Shown: one piece after another, positions 38,553-38,878 of the stretch
Numbering within the stretch: position 1 is the stretch's first letter
How the letters are laid out: every line of letters starts with the position of its first letter
Assembly (NCBI GenBank): GCA_003021305.1
Contig: PXQN01000054.1
Coordinates: 1 to 38,878, forward strand
Origin: Halobacteriales archaeon QH_10_67_22
Lineage (GTDB): Archaea; Halobacteriota; Halobacteria; Halobacteriales; Haloarculaceae
Length of the DNA: 38,878 nt
Reading direction: 5' to 3'
The notes under the pieces: generated by a model
Seen by the model: only the letters and a program-made list of their open reading frames with translations
What the model was told of the DNA's origin: nothing
The model's database searches: none
Made by a program: the position numbers and the translations under genes

Positions 38553-38878
38553 ATCTCGATCTCCTTCATCCGTTCGAGGATGAAATACACGTACGCTGTC
38601 GCGACGACGAAGGTCACCGCGACGAGGAACATCGCGACGGCCGACGCGAAGCCGTAGTCGAGCAACTGGATCCCGAAGCGGTGGATGTAGATAGCCAGGG
38701 TTTCGGTGGCCGCCCCCGGGCCGCCGCCCGTCGTCGAGAACGGGATGGCGAACGCGCGGAACGCGAACATCCAGGTGATGAGGCCGGCGACGAAAAACGA
38801 CGGCCGGAGGTACGGAAGCGTGACATGCCGGAACGTCTGCAGCGTCGTCGCGCCGTCGACCTTCGCGGCGTCGTACAT
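38549..38878 (-). CDS. Carbohydrate ABC transporter permease (MalF-type), 5' part missing
   Basis: Only the C-terminal 109 residues lie in the window; the frame is open to the edge, so the beginning is outside. It contains the second half of the EAA loop (DAAKVDGATTLQTFRHVTLP) at the very edge, followed by two or three transmembrane helices (GFASAVAMFLVAVTFVVATAYVYF). It forms the partner permease of the gene at 37725. The solute-binding protein gene is expected further right. Confidence 0.85.
   Translation of the reverse strand: MYDAAKVDGATTLQTFRHVTLPYLRPSFFVAGLITWMFAFRAFAIPFSTTGGGPGAATETLAIYIHRFGIQLLDYGFASAVAMFLVAVTFVVATAYVYFILERMKEIEI

Noticed and set aside
1-38878. tRNA, rRNA and CRISPR arrays
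   Set aside because: No T-arm consensus, no rRNA blocks and no regularly spaced direct repeats were found when reading both strands.

Overview
The window comes from a haloarchaeon (class Halobacteria). The evidence is the GC-rich, strongly acidic proteome, AT-rich TATA-like boxes 24-35 nt upstream of many start codons with almost no leader, and typical haloarchaeal genes: HalX response regulator, 7TM-type histidine kinases, archaeal Elp3, RqcH, DUF4013/DUF5778-like and YIP1-like proteins. A genus cannot be named from the sequence alone.

Layout. 1-1492 is a repeat-rich island: six small TA-bounded palindromic (MITE-like) elements surround one DisA_N-family (c-di-AMP) gene, and one element is nested inside another. 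1493-9369 holds a FAD amine-oxidase-type enzyme, a frameshifted 7TM-PAS-GAF histidine kinase, homoserine kinase (thrB), an MscS channel and a zinc-ribbon multi-TM protein. 9534-12774 holds a PAC2-family protein, a frameshifted dnaJ lacking its fourth zinc motif, a small conserved protein and a pilin-like protein. 12775-13409 has no gene but contains a promoter followed by about 480 nt that folds into a closed structured-RNA domain matching no family I recognise. 13410-16901 holds a threonine-synthase paralogue lacking the PLP lysine, a second FAD oxidoreductase, a metallophosphoesterase and a 56-aa protein.

17040-25448 holds an intact 7TM histidine kinase, Mn/Fe superoxide dismutase, a small conserved gene followed by a broken one, an MBL-fold hydrolase, a HalX regulator overlapping a RecA/KaiC-like ATPase, and a fused GlcD-GlcF D-2-hydroxyacid dehydrogenase. 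25648-32962 holds tandem cold-shock genes, DUF5778-like and DUF4013-like proteins, RqcH, a small membrane protein, Elp3 and a bicupin. 33003-38878 holds a frameshifted S1-OB-DHH protein, a small conserved protein, a YIP1-like membrane protein and a sugar ABC transporter operon (ATPase, permease, partial permease) running off the right edge.

Themes. Translation quality and tRNA modification (RqcH, Elp3), stress and sensing (SOD, Csp, DnaJ, MscS, two kinases, HalX) and central metabolism share the region. The features most worth attention are the structured RNA, the palindromic element families with their shared target preference, the lysine-less ThrC paralogue, and four conserved genes carrying frameshifts, which may reflect assembly errors.
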